Notes under the pieces: model-generated | Databases searched by the model: none | What the model was told of the DNA's origin: nothing | Seen by the model: the letters and a program-made list of their open reading frames with translations, nothing else | Position numbers and translations under genes: made by a program | Part shown: positions 18,391 to 26,170 of the stretch, piece by piece | How the letters are laid out: every line of letters starts with the position of its first letter | How positions within the stretch are numbered: position 1 is the first letter of the stretch | Assembly: GCA_963579025.1 (NCBI GenBank) | Contig: CAUZFZ010000018.1 | Span: forward strand, 27,520 to 91,519 | Reading direction: 5' to 3' | Length of the DNA: 64,000 nt | Source of the DNA: CAUZFZ01 sp963579025 | GTDB lineage: Bacteria; Planctomycetota; Planctomycetia; Planctomycetales; Planctomycetaceae

Positions 18391-20616
18391 ATGCACACGC
18401 TGACGCCTCTCTCCGACATCCCTGTGCCGGACGTATCTTGTGATGAGACCTACGAGACGACGTGTTTCGACCGGGCATTCACATTCCATGGTCTGAAGTC
18501 GCTGCTGGGTGCCAGCGATTACAGCAAGGCCGGCGAACGGAACGCCGGACTGGCCGCCCCGACGGAAACCGCTCGTGAGGCGGCACGCGGAATTCTGTCC
18601 GGACTGACGCTGCAGCATCTGTACGATCACCCGTTGACCGACGAGCACGGAGCCGTCGATTCCGTCATGCGTGTGAACTACGACATCGATCGAACCACTT
18701 TCGCCGAGCTTGCGACGCTGACGGTCGGAGAAGTGAAGAACCGGCTGCTGCGTTCGTCGGGAAGTGAAATCACACGCATCGGTTCGGCGCTGACCGGAGT
18801 GATGGCAGCGGCGATTGCGAAGCTATGCGACGTCCACGAGCTGATTCTGATTTCCCGCAGAATCTCGCGTCCGACCAAAGCTCGTACGCTGCTCGGTTTG
18901 CCTGGTCGACTGTCCTCGCGTCTGCAGCCGAATCACCCGACCGACGACATTCGCGGAATCACTCTGCTGTGTTACCTGGGCCTGTCGGTCGGTTCCGGGG
19001 ATGCGCTGATCGGCGTCAATCCCGCGGTTGATACCGTCGAGAATGTTTCCTCACTGCTCCACAACCTGGACCGCCTGCGACGACGGACGGGCGCTCCAAC
19101 GCAAATCTGTGTGCTCTCACATATCAAGACTCAACTGGCGTGCCTGGAGAATGGTGCGCCGGTCGAGATCCTGTTCCAGAGCCTGGCCGGAACTGAGAGT
19201 ACAAACCTGCTGGAGTTCGACATCTCTGTCGACCTGCTGGATCAGGGATACCTTGCCATGTCTGAGAAAGGGCCGCTCACCGACGCGGCCGAGCAGTTCA
19301 TGTACTTCGAAACGGGCCAGGGCAGCGAGTTTACTTACGGCCGACACAACGGCATCGATATGACCACCACCGAGGCGCTTTGCTACGGGCTGGCTCGGCG
19401 GTACGACCCGTTTATGGTCAACAACGTGACCGGCTTCATCGGGCCGGAGACGCACCTGGACAGTTTCGAAATGGTCCTCTCGAACCTGCAGGACCATTTC
19501 ATGGGCAAGCTGCTGGGTCTGCCGATGGGCATGGCACCGTGTTACACGCTGCACTCGAACATCACTCTGGAAGGCCAGCAGATCGCCACCGAACTGCTGA
19601 CGTCGGCCGGTGCGAATTATTACATGGACGTTTTTCTGAATACCGATCGCATGCTCGCTTACTTCGACACGAGCGGTCACGACGACCAGACGTTGCGTGA
19701 AACGCACAACAGGCTGCCAGCTCCCGAATACCTCGACTGGGCGATCGCGAAGCAGATCTTTGCCAGAAGCCCCGATGGCGAAGTGACTCGCGGTCCTCGC
19801 TGGGGTGATCCGACTGTGTTCTGCGAATCGGAATCCGAGCTTCAGGAACTGCTGAGTGCCACTCCCGCGGTCCCCGGCCTGGCGACCGCTGGTCCGCGGC
19901 CCGTGGATGCAGTGCAGCGACAAATGCGAATCAATCAGGCCATCGGACGTGAGGCCATTCACGCGGAACTGCGGACCGACGAGCTGCAGCAGATCACATC
20001 ATTCCGGTTAATAGAAACCGAGGCCACCGACCGAGCAGCACATCTCAACTCGCCGGACCTCGGGGCGCGTCTTTCGTCGTCCAGTCTGGATCGACTGTCT
20101 CCCGAGCCCAATCAGGTGCAGATTCTGGTGTCAGACGGCCTGAGCGCCGAAGCCGTGCATCACAACGCCGCCGAGCTGTTGCCGGTCCTGCTGGACGGAC
20201 TGAAGGGGCGCAGTCTGTCGACAGGACAACCGCTGCTGGCGCGCTACGGGCGAGTCAAGCTGGCGGAACCAGTCGCCGAGCGGCTGGAAGCGGATGTCAT
20301 CATCCATCTGATCGGCGAGCGTCCGGGCGGTGACGCGCTCGCGTCGCGCAGTCTGTCTGCTTATCTCGTCTATCGCCTCGCTGATCCGTCGGTCCAGGCA
20401 TCCGCCGCACAGTTCAGTGGCAACCACGACATTCGATTCGAGAGCACTGTGATTTCCAACATCTACTCCGCGGGGCTGCCGCCCCTGGAAGCAGGCGGTG
20501 TGATTGTGGAAAGGGTGAGGGAGATCGTCTCACATCGGGCGGCGGGCAACCGACTGGAATCGCTGCTCAAATCAAACGCTGTGCGGCGTGGGTCTCAGAC
20601 CCCGCCGAAGACTTGA
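18391..20616 (+). CDS. eutBC: Ethanolamine ammonia-lyase, fused large and small subunits (EutB-EutC)
   Basis: This enzyme cleaves ethanolamine to acetaldehyde and ammonia using adenosylcobalamin. The two normally separate subunits are one 741-residue polypeptide here. Residues 1 to about 475 match EutB: FTFHGLKSLLGASDYSKAG, LSVGSGDALIGVNP near 201, and FQSLAGTEST near 264 with the active-site Glu region. Residues about 495-735 match EutC: AGPRP near 499, VQILVSDGLSAEAV near 576, RYGRVKL near 617, and LIGERPGG near 638, the region that binds the cobalamin tail. The combined length equals EutB plus EutC, and no stop or restart signal separates them. An in-frame GTG at 18379 is an alternative start overlapping the eutA stop. 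The last codons (RRGSQTPPKT) lie inside a repeat described separately. The identification is secure; the fusion is directly visible. Confidence 0.95.
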   Translation: MHTLTPLSDIPVPDVSCDETYETTCFDRAFTFHGLKSLLGASDYSKAGERNAGLAAPTETAREAARGILSGLTLQHLYDHPLTDEHGAVDSVMRVNYDIDRTTFAELATLTVGEVKNRLLRSSGSEITRIGSALTGVMAAAIAKLCDVHELILISRRISRPTKARTLLGLPGRLSSRLQPNHPTDDIRGITLLCYLGLSVGSGDALIGVNPAVDTVENVSSLLHNLDRLRRRTGAPTQICVLSHIKTQLACLENGAPVEILFQSLAGTESTNLLEFDISVDLLDQGYLAMSEKGPLTDAAEQFMYFETGQGSEFTYGRHNGIDMTTTEALCYGLARRYDPFMVNNVTGFIGPETHLDSFEMVLSNLQDHFMGKLLGLPMGMAPCYTLHSNITLEGQQIATELLTSAGANYYMDVFLNTDRMLAYFDTSGHDDQTLRETHNRLPAPEYLDWAIAKQIFARSPDGEVTRGPRWGDPTVFCESESELQELLSATPAVPGLATAGPRPVDAVQRQMRINQAIGREAIHAELRTDELQQITSFRLIETEATDRAAHLNSPDLGARLSSSSLDRLSPEPNQVQILVSDGLSAEAVHHNAAELLPVLLDGLKGRSLSTGQPLLARYGRVKLAEPVAERLEADVIIHLIGERPGGDALASRSLSAYLVYRLADPSVQASAAQFSGNHDIRFESTVISNIYSAGLPPLEAGGVIVERVREIVSHRAAGNRLESLLKSNAVRRGSQTPPKT

Positions 20617-20628
20617 CCGCAGGTCTTC
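20583..20628. repeat. Half-copy of the GGTCTC repeat family inside the eutBC 3' end
   Basis: The sequence GGCGTGGGTCTCAGACCCCG followed by GACCGCAGGTCTTCC matches the left half of the paired repeats at 53102-53238 and 63569-63701 (GGCGCGGGTCTC, ACCCCGCC, GACCGCAGGTCTCC). It begins inside the last codons of eutBC and crosses the TGA at 20614-20616, so the repeat encodes the C-terminal tail and supplies the stop codon. It contains the hairpin GGGTCTCAGACCC. Confidence 0.6.
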
Positions 20629-20765
20629 CTGAGTCACCGTACTCTTCAGTGGCGTGCCATGCTGGATAGCCATCACAACCCACACCCGGATAAACAGTCC
20701 AGACGAGTCGTGAGGTAACCAGGACGACCCGCGATTTTCACCGTTGCTCGTGTCGGATCATTGAA

Positions 20766-21245
20766 ATGCTGTGGATCATCCTTGGTTCTGTCGCTGTAAC
20801 AACTGCTGCCGGACTCTCAATCGCGGCTTCGATTCACTCGCATCGAGATATCGAAACCGGACACCCAAAGTTCGACTCGATTGCGGACGTGACGGGCATC
20901 TGGGATCGCTCAACGTTCGATCAGAGTCTTGGGCCTCGCGATGCCGATGATCGGTACACGGTCAACCCGGAAGCGGTTTACCGAATCCCGCAGACATTGC
21001 CGAAACGCTTGTTTGACAATGTTTGCGGCGATGTTGTTTCCATTGGTTTTGCCCTGGTATCGCCCGTGTTGTTTCGGTCGCAGCCTGCGGTTGCCGTCAT
21101 CCTGTTGATCATCGCTTCGACGTACATGGTCGTTGGCTATGTCAGTGCGATCGTGGTGGTGGTCGGTTCCCAGTCGTCACTCGAAGATCAAAGTCCAGAA
21201 CATCAGAATTCGCAGTCATCGGGTGAGGATGTTGATTGCGAATGA
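20766..21245 (+). CDS. Small membrane protein between eutBC and eutH
   Basis: The 159-residue product has an N-terminal hydrophobic helix (residues 1-22, LWIILGSVAVTTAAGLSIAAS), a soluble stretch of about 60 residues, two adjacent hydrophobic segments at about 84-103 and 110-136, and an acidic tail. No known Eut family is recognised. It lies 149 bp after the fused lyase and 163 bp before eutH on the same strand, which suggests cotranscription or at least location within the ethanolamine locus. Its role is unknown; it could be an accessory to the permease or an unrelated passenger. Confidence 0.65.
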   Translation: MLWIILGSVAVTTAAGLSIAASIHSHRDIETGHPKFDSIADVTGIWDRSTFDQSLGPRDADDRYTVNPEAVYRIPQTLPKRLFDNVCGDVVSIGFALVSPVLFRSQPAVAVILLIIASTYMVVGYVSAIVVVVGSQSSLEDQSPEHQNSQSSGEDVDCE

Positions 21246-21408
21246 GGTCACCTGAGCACGGCGTTGGCTGCAGATCGCCAGAATGAGAAGACCGGCGGTC
21301 GGCATAACGACGGGGTCGGGAAACCTGCGTCGAATCCGAGGCCACAGGCAACAGCCTGGAATCGACTCTTAAGTCGAACACAAACGGTCCCGCTACCGGA
21401 GATGAACA

Positions 21409-22608
21409 ATGAGCATTGTGGGCTCGGCCGTCATCGCATTGATCATGCTGTGCGCCGCGATCGGGGCTGTTGCGTCCATTCGCGATCCGGATCACGGACT
21501 GGGCAAGGAGTTCATGGAGGGACTGCACGCGATCGGACACATCTTCATTCCGGTTGCCGGGATCATGGCGTCGATCCCGTTGCTGTCTCACTTCGTCGAC
21601 GGTGTTTTCGGACCGCTGCTGGAGATTGTTGGAGCCGATCCCGCGATTGCTGCCACATCGTTGATTGCCGTCGATATGGGCGGCTATCAGCTTGCCGATC
21701 GTCTGGCGGAGACCCGCGAGAGTTGGATCATGGCGATGATGGTTGGCTACATGGCCGGAGCCACCATCGTGTTTTCGATTCCCGTCGGTCTCGCGCTGCT
21801 GGAGCAGAAGGATCACAAGTACCTGGCATTGGGGGTGCTGTCCGGCATCCTGTCCATCCCGGTTGGCGTGTTGATTTCTTCGGTCATCATCGCGGCGACC
21901 AACCCGCTTGTGCGTGGTGTGCCGCAGACCGACGGGGAATCCACAATTCGATTGAACCTCGAACTTGCCACGATCGGAATGAACCTGATCCCGCTGGTCG
22001 TTTTCGTCGGGTTGATCGCTGTGGGACTTCGCTTGTTTCCAAACACCATGATTCGTGGATTCATGGTCTTCGGACGACTGCTGGACGCGGCCATTAAACT
22101 TGTACTCGCCGGCTGCATCATCGAATACTTCACACAGGTCTTCTCGGAGACGGTCGGCTGGCGTTTCGATCCGATCATCGCCGACGAGCAGGACCGTTTT
22201 CGTGCTCTGGAGGTCGCCGGCTATATCGGAATCATGCTGGCCGGTGCGTTTCCGATGGTCTATCTGATTCGCACGTACCTGGAAAAGCCCGTCAACCGAC
22301 TCGGCGAACTGGCCGGTCTGGAAGGCACCGGAGCCGCCGGCATCCTGGCTTCGCTGGCCAACATTCTGGCAATGTTTCGGCTCATCCGTGAGATGCGACC
22401 TCAGGATAAAGTTCTGAACATCGCTTTCGCCGTGTGTGCCGCATTCCTGTTTGGAGACCACCTGTCATTCACGGCCAACTTTCAACCAAATCTCATACCA
22501 GCCGTGATGCTGGGGAAACTCGGCGGCGGCATATTCGCCATCCTCCTGGCCCGACGTCTATCCGTCCCCAAAGCCCTGGAACTGGCGAGCCACGATGCAC
22601 CTCAATGA
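21409..22608 (+). CDS. eutH: Ethanolamine permease EutH
   Basis: EutH carries ethanolamine across the inner membrane. The 399-residue protein has about ten to eleven hydrophobic helices and family-typical blocks: a first helix followed by GLGKEFMEGLHAIGHIFIPVAGIMA, ATSLIAVDMGGYQLA near residue 85, and FGDHLSFTANFQPNLIPAVMLGKL near residue 350. The usual family length is about 400-410 residues, so it is full length. GGAG stands 8 bases before the ATG. With eutA and eutBC it supplies uptake, cleavage and enzyme repair; no aldehyde dehydrogenase or shell gene lies beside it. Confidence 0.93.
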   Translation: MSIVGSAVIALIMLCAAIGAVASIRDPDHGLGKEFMEGLHAIGHIFIPVAGIMASIPLLSHFVDGVFGPLLEIVGADPAIAATSLIAVDMGGYQLADRLAETRESWIMAMMVGYMAGATIVFSIPVGLALLEQKDHKYLALGVLSGILSIPVGVLISSVIIAATNPLVRGVPQTDGESTIRLNLELATIGMNLIPLVVFVGLIAVGLRLFPNTMIRGFMVFGRLLDAAIKLVLAGCIIEYFTQVFSETVGWRFDPIIADEQDRFRALEVAGYIGIMLAGAFPMVYLIRTYLEKPVNRLGELAGLEGTGAAGILASLANILAMFRLIREMRPQDKVLNIAFAVCAAFLFGDHLSFTANFQPNLIPAVMLGKLGGGIFAILLARRLSVPKALELASHDAPQ

Positions 22609-22758
22609 CAAAAGCAGAGTGTCGGGAAAGTCCGAATCTCTTCTGGTTCATCGGAGTGAGTTCGGTACGATCGCTGAATACTCACGCACGCCGTCCGTCA
22701 TTGCGACAGTGTGTCACCCATGACGCCGTTGGGCGACGTCAACTCTGGCTAATTCCTC
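22609..22758. other. Junction after eutH, with repeat right-end motif
   Basis: This 150-bp gap ends with GCCGTTGGGCGACGTCAAC at about 22725-22743, which differs at few positions from CCCGTTGAGCGACGTCAC at the right end of the repeat copy at 24062-24204. In both places the motif stands 15-20 bases before a plus-strand gene. Only the motif, not the body of the repeat, is recognisable here. Confidence 0.35.
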
Positions 22759-23955
22759 ATGGTTCGCGACGTCAATACACCGAAACCCCGCCGCCGCTGG
22801 CTGCAATTCAGCCCACGCGCACTGCTTATCGTGATGCTGATGCTGTTGCTGGGCGTCGTGTTCGTCGTGTTGGGTTCAATGGCCCATGAAGCAAGACGGC
22901 AGCGGAAGATCGTTGCTGATTTGCACCAGATGGGGGCGAGTGTTCACGTCTCGGATGAAGAGCCTTCAATGCCCGAATGGTTCGACACGGGCTATCGTGG
23001 TCGGGTGGCTGCCATCACCGTTATTGGCGGGCAATTCAATGATGCCACGCCCTTGGCGGAATTGAAGAATCTGAAAAGCCTTCGCTTGTCTGGTATACAA
23101 GTCGTTGATGTCTCGCCGCTGGCGGCATTGAAGAAGTTGGAATTCCTTAATCTGTCGGATTCACAAGTCGGCGATGTCACACCGTTGGCAGAATTGAAGA
23201 AGCTGGAATCGCTGTCATTGTCTGGTACGCAGGTTACCGATGTCGCTCCCTTGGCGAAGTTGAGCCGTCTGTGCTACCTCAAATTGTCCGCTACGCACGT
23301 CAGCGATTTGTCGCCGTTGGCCGAGTTGAGGAATCTGATACAGCTTGATTTGTCCGATACTCAGGTCGCTGATGTCACGTCCCTGGCGGGGTTGCAGAAT
23401 CTGGAACAACTATCCTTGGCTCGTACCCAAGTCGCTGATGTCACGCCGTTAGCGGGATTGAAGAATCTGGAACGACTGTACTTAGGTCGTACCCAAGTCG
23501 CTGCGGTCATGCCCTTGGCGGGATTGAAAAAGCTGAAATTGCTTTCCTTGTCTGGTACGCAAGTCACCGATGTCATGCTGTTAGCGGGGTTGAAGAATCT
23601 GACAATGGTTTTCCTATCTGGTACGCAAGTCGCTGATGTCACGCCCTTGGCGGAATTGAAGAACCTGAAAGAACTGCACTTGGATCGTACGAAAGTCGCT
23701 GATGTCACACCCTTGGCGGGATTGAAGAAGCTGGAAACGCTTTATTTGTACTTCACGCCAGTCACTGATCTCACGCCCTTGGCGGGATTGATCAACCTGG
23801 ACTTTCTTGACGTGTCTGGTACGCAAGTCGCTGATGTGGCGTCCTTGACGGGATTGAAGAATCTGCAATTCCTTGACTTGTCGCTTACACAAGTCGGCAA
23901 GGAACAAGTGAATGAACTCCAGCAAGCGTTGCCTGATTGCGAAATCACGCGATGA
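22759..23955 (+). CDS. Leucine-rich repeat protein with N-terminal membrane anchor
   Basis: The 398-residue product starts with a basic segment (PKPRRRWLQFSPRALL) and one hydrophobic helix at about residues 27-45, a leader typical of planctomycete LRR proteins. From about residue 94 to 380 there are 13 tandem 22-residue units of the form DVTPLAGLKNLExLxLSGTQVA, the internalin-like or TpLRR type. At the DNA level these are 66-bp units with high identity. The LRR domain should face outside the cytoplasm and bind a protein or other ligand. No ribosome-binding site is obvious. It begins the accessory region after eutH, with lower GC than its neighbours. Confidence 0.9.
   Translation: MVRDVNTPKPRRRWLQFSPRALLIVMLMLLLGVVFVVLGSMAHEARRQRKIVADLHQMGASVHVSDEEPSMPEWFDTGYRGRVAAITVIGGQFNDATPLAELKNLKSLRLSGIQVVDVSPLAALKKLEFLNLSDSQVGDVTPLAELKKLESLSLSGTQVTDVAPLAKLSRLCYLKLSATHVSDLSPLAELRNLIQLDLSDTQVADVTSLAGLQNLEQLSLARTQVADVTPLAGLKNLERLYLGRTQVAAVMPLAGLKKLKLLSLSGTQVTDVMLLAGLKNLTMVFLSGTQVADVTPLAELKNLKELHLDRTKVADVTPLAGLKKLETLYLYFTPVTDLTPLAGLINLDFLDVSGTQVADVASLTGLKNLQFLDLSLTQVGKEQVNELQQALPDCEITR
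23041..23898 (+). repeat. Thirteen tandem 66-bp LRR-coding units
   Basis: Each unit encodes 22 residues and keeps near-constant blocks such as GCGGGATTGAAGAATCTG and ACGCAAGTCGCTGATGTC. Wobble-position identity between units suggests recent duplication or gene conversion rather than long independent divergence, so copy number may vary between strains. Confidence 0.8.
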
Positions 23956-24205
23956 CCGACGCACGGCCCGACAATTAAGGATTTGAAGTCGGCGGGTGTG
24001 GACGTTGATCGCGGTTGAAGCATGGTTCCGCCCGACTTCAAGTCCCTGTTCAACAGTCTGCCGCAGAGTTGCGGTATCAATGTCGCAAACGCCTTCCCCG
24101 TTCATCCACGCGTGTGCTTCCAGTACCATCTTCTGGTCAGGCCAACGTCTTTCGCTCCGTTGTGGGGCGACGTCGGCCAAACTTCCCGTTGAGCGACGTC
24201 ACGTA
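23956..24205. repeat. Inverted repeat plus dispersed repeat, copy A
   Basis: Directly after the LRR gene, ATTTGAAGTCGGCGGG (near 23982) faces CCGCCCGACTTCAAGT (near 24029), an imperfect stem. From about 24062 to 24197 lies a repeat whose second copy is at 25096-25292. Shared blocks include GCAAACGCCTTCCCCGTTCA, TTTCGCTCCGTTG, GGCGACGTCGGC and CCGTTGAGCGA. Short frames through this repeat (residues such as SPFIH and SLRCG) are probably not translated. The right end is 10 bases from the ATG of the next gene. Confidence 0.6.
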
Positions 24206-24487
24206 ATGCGCGATACAGAACTCGACCTATACCTTGTCCTCCTGTCCCTTGTGGTTGCTATCCATCTCGCTTGCAGTCGTGACCTTGCCACAAAGAGTGC
24301 AGGCGTGATTCTATTTCTTGGTGGCGTTCAACTTCTGGTGGCAGGTGGCACATGGGCCAGCAAATCCAGTTTTTCATTCGGCCACATGCTGGTGATTCCA
24401 TTCATGCCAGTCGTCGCATGGATTATCCGAATGGTCGTCCGCGAGCGCCGCAAGAATCACGACAGAGACACGCGGCTTGGCTCTTAG
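24206..24487 (+). CDS. Small hypothetical membrane protein
   Basis: I place the start at the ATG at 24206, just after repeat copy A, giving 93 residues. Longer in-frame versions run through the repeat and look spurious. The protein is mostly hydrophobic, with three likely helices at about residues 8-24, 32-49 and 56-76, and a basic C-terminus (VVRERRKNHDRDTRLGS). No family recognised. Its TAG stop coincides with the left edge of the MITE-like element at 24484, so the original C-terminus may have been altered by that insertion. Confidence 0.55.
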   Translation: MRDTELDLYLVLLSLVVAIHLACSRDLATKSAGVILFLGGVQLLVAGGTWASKSSFSFGHMLVIPFMPVVAWIIRMVVRERRKNHDRDTRLGS

Positions 24488-24760
24488 AATCGGGTCCGAA
24501 ACAAGTTCCCGATTTCCGTGAGCCGACGGCGCTAGCCGTGAGCCCGAGGCTACGGCTGACGCCTGCCGAGGCTGTGCACTCGTCCGGAGCTGAGCCGTAG
24601 GCGGATTTCTCCGAAATCCGCTGCCCTGGACCTGGCAAGACTGAGCGGCGGTCGATGCGCCGGCTGGTGGCGATGTCGGCCGGTCCCGATTTCGGAGAAA
24701 TCGGGCTACGGCTCATGAGCTGACACAAATTCGGGAGGTTACTTCGGACCCGTTCCTTAA
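24484..24760. mobile_element. MITE/REPIN-like element, copy 1
   Basis: Outer imperfect inverted ends are TTAGAATCGGGTCCGAA (24484-24500) and TTCGGACCCGTTCCTTAA (24743-24760). Inside, an inner pair is formed by GAGCCGTAG at 24592 and CTACGGCTC ending at 24714. Next to these are two perfect 9-bp-stem hairpins, GCGGATTTC-TCC-GAAATCCGC (24601-24621) and CCCGATTTC-GGA-GAAATCGGG (24685-24705). No protein is encoded, so it would be non-autonomous. The core is nearly identical to copy 2 at 36716-36838. Its edges coincide with the stop codons of the two flanking convergent genes. Confidence 0.75.
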
Positions 24761-25062
24761 CACTTCTGGCAGATCGTAGCCGTCGCCGTAAAGACCCACG
24801 GCCGTTTCCGGCGGCCGGTGTTTGATATCGCAGTTTGCGATATCAAAGACGTAAACTCCTGCTGCGTAAGCTGAAAGGCGAAGTCGTCGGGAAACCGCTC
24901 ACGATTCCGCGTCACCTGTTCGTTCAGCCGTCCGGTTGTGACGCCGTACAGCCTGGCCAGGTCGGAATCGAGCATCACGCGCTGTCCACGAACCACATGG
25001 ATCGCCTCTTCAATTTCGGCTGGTGTGATCGTGTCTTCTCGTTTCGGTTTCTTCTTTGCCAT
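24757..25062 (-). pseudogene. Truncated ORF6N-domain protein
   Basis: The ATG at 25062 gives MAKKKPKREDTITPAEIEEA followed by VHVVRGQRVMLDSDLARLYGV-like sequence (here IHVVRGQRVMLDSDLARLYG), TTGRLNEQVTRNRERFPDDF and AFQLTQQEFTSL. These are the hallmarks of the ORF6N (KilA-N-associated) DNA-binding domain found in phage and mobile-element proteins. The frame ends after RKRPWVFTATATICQKC, precisely where family members continue with a PWVFTExG-type block, so about half or more of the protein is missing. The TAA lies in the terminal repeat of the element at 24484-24760. It is probably a remnant of a phage-type gene truncated by element insertion. Confidence 0.75.
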
Positions 25063-25095
25063 CAGCTCAGAATATGAAACCGCGCCGCACCTGCA

Positions 25096-25292
25096 CAGAC
25101 GCGGCATTCATGCCGCAAACGCCTTCCCCGTTCATCCACATGGGCTCCGATTGTGCAATCGTCCGGTCGGACCAACATTTTTCGCTCCGTTGCGGGCCGG
25201 CGTCGGATGTGCTTCCCGCGGGCGACATGGCAATCTCACTTTGCTCCTTCGCTTCGTACGAGGCGACGTCGGCAACACAGCCCGTTGAGCGA
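25096..25292. repeat. Dispersed repeat, copy B
   Basis: The second copy of the repeat described at 24062-24197. It shares GCAAACGCCTTCCCCGTTCA, TTTTTCGCTCCGTTG, GGCGACGTCGGC and CCCGTTGAGCGA, but carries about 65 extra bases in the middle. It overlaps the antisense leader of the ORF6N remnant and ends 22 bases before the ATG of the next small gene. Its left edge contains a small palindrome, GCCGC...GCGGC. Confidence 0.6.
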
Positions 25293-25313
25293 GTTGCAGC
25301 ATCCGTGAAACGC

Positions 25314-25736
25314 ATGAGAACAACCAATCGCCGGAATCTGAGCCTGGGTCTGTTGATGGTCAGCCTGCTCGTTGCTGGAGCGGTTTTCTGGTTCAATCAA
25401 CAGGAACCACTGAGTCCCATCGAATCCCGGTTGGTGGGAACATGGAAATCTGAACTCACATCGAGTCAGTTTAGAGAGTCGCCTTTTCTGCACGAGTATC
25501 GGCCAGACCGCACGGTCGTGAGACGAGAAACAGATCCCGGACAGACTGTGCACATCTGGAACTGGCGCGTCGAACGGGGCGTCCTTGTTTTCGAGCAACA
25601 ACACTCCCTGCTGGATCAACTCATTAACGATCCAGCGCCGGATATCGGCCGAATGCAAGTCGTTTCCGTAACGTCGGACGAGCTTGTTCTCGGTACTGGA
25701 AGCAGCACCACGACTTTCTCTCGCGCGAGAGACTGA
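25314..25736 (+). CDS. Hypothetical membrane-anchored lipocalin-like protein
   Basis: With the start at the ATG at 25314 the protein has 140 residues: a basic N-terminus, one hydrophobic helix at about residues 9-27 (LSLGLLMVSLLVAGAVFWF), then SPIESRLVGTWKSE and beta-strand-rich sequence ending in TTTFSRARD. The LVGTWK start of the soluble part resembles small lipocalin-like planctomycete proteins. The longer in-frame extension runs through repeat copy B and is not credible. Function unknown. Confidence 0.6.
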   Translation: MRTTNRRNLSLGLLMVSLLVAGAVFWFNQQEPLSPIESRLVGTWKSELTSSQFRESPFLHEYRPDRTVVRRETDPGQTVHIWNWRVERGVLVFEQQHSLLDQLINDPAPDIGRMQVVSVTSDELVLGTGSSTTTFSRARD

Positions 25737-25773
25737 GACGGCAGCCACACATCCTGTTACGCGACTGCACTCC

Positions 25774-26058
25774 ATGAAGAAAACAGCGTATCAGTCTTTG
25801 CTGTTACCAATCGTCGCCGATTACCGGCAGCGACCGTACGACTTCTGGCTGACGCACCTCGACGGTGAACCAATTACGTTTGAAATTACCGCGGACGATG
25901 GCACGCGATGCCAGGTGGAGATCAGCGTTTTCTGGGACGACAAACCCGATGAAGACATCCGCGTCATGTTTGCGATTGACGACGGGGGATGGCGAGCTTT
26001 CGCTCCGGTGACGGATTCCTTCATCATCGCTCACGATGGTACATTCGTTGGGGAGTAG
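25774..26058 (+). CDS. Small hypothetical soluble protein
   Basis: The ATG at 25774 gives 94 residues (MKKTAYQSLLLPIVADYRQR...). The sequence is acidic with aromatic residues (FWDDKPDEDIRVMFAIDDGGWRAF) and no signal peptide or motif that I recognise. It follows the previous small gene by 37 bp on the same strand. It is listed because composition and start look coding; confidence is moderate. Confidence 0.55.
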   Translation: MKKTAYQSLLLPIVADYRQRPYDFWLTHLDGEPITFEITADDGTRCQVEISVFWDDKPDEDIRVMFAIDDGGWRAFAPVTDSFIIAHDGTFVGE

Positions 26059-26170
26059 CGCGTTGTCAGGCGTGAAGTGATGGATGTCGCCGAACTCGCC
26101 AGAGTTTGGAATCTTCGAGCCCGGCCAAAGTCTGGCGACTTCGGCTACAACTTCTCAAAAAATCGCATGG

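Noticed and set aside
21246..21408. Cobalamin riboswitch upstream of eutH or in the eut locus
   Set aside because: A B12 riboswitch would make sense for a B12-dependent pathway, but no B12-box consensus could be recognised in the gaps at 15725-15832, 20617-20765 or 21246-21408.
21142..22461. 439-codon open frame antisense to eutH
   Set aside because: eutH on the plus strand has clear family motifs. The antisense product is His/Asp/Arg-rich without any recognisable domain, as expected for the shadow of a GC-rich gene.
23041..23898. CRISPR-like array
   Set aside because: The 66-bp periodicity is within a coding LRR array, with no unique spacers between short palindromic repeats.
24062..25292. 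Repeat copies as proven integron attC sites
   Set aside because: Only the right-end GTTRRRY-like core is clear. A matching RYYYAAC box at a suitable distance was found at best for copy A (GTTCAAC near 24048), and no integrase gene is present, so it is kept as a hypothesis only.
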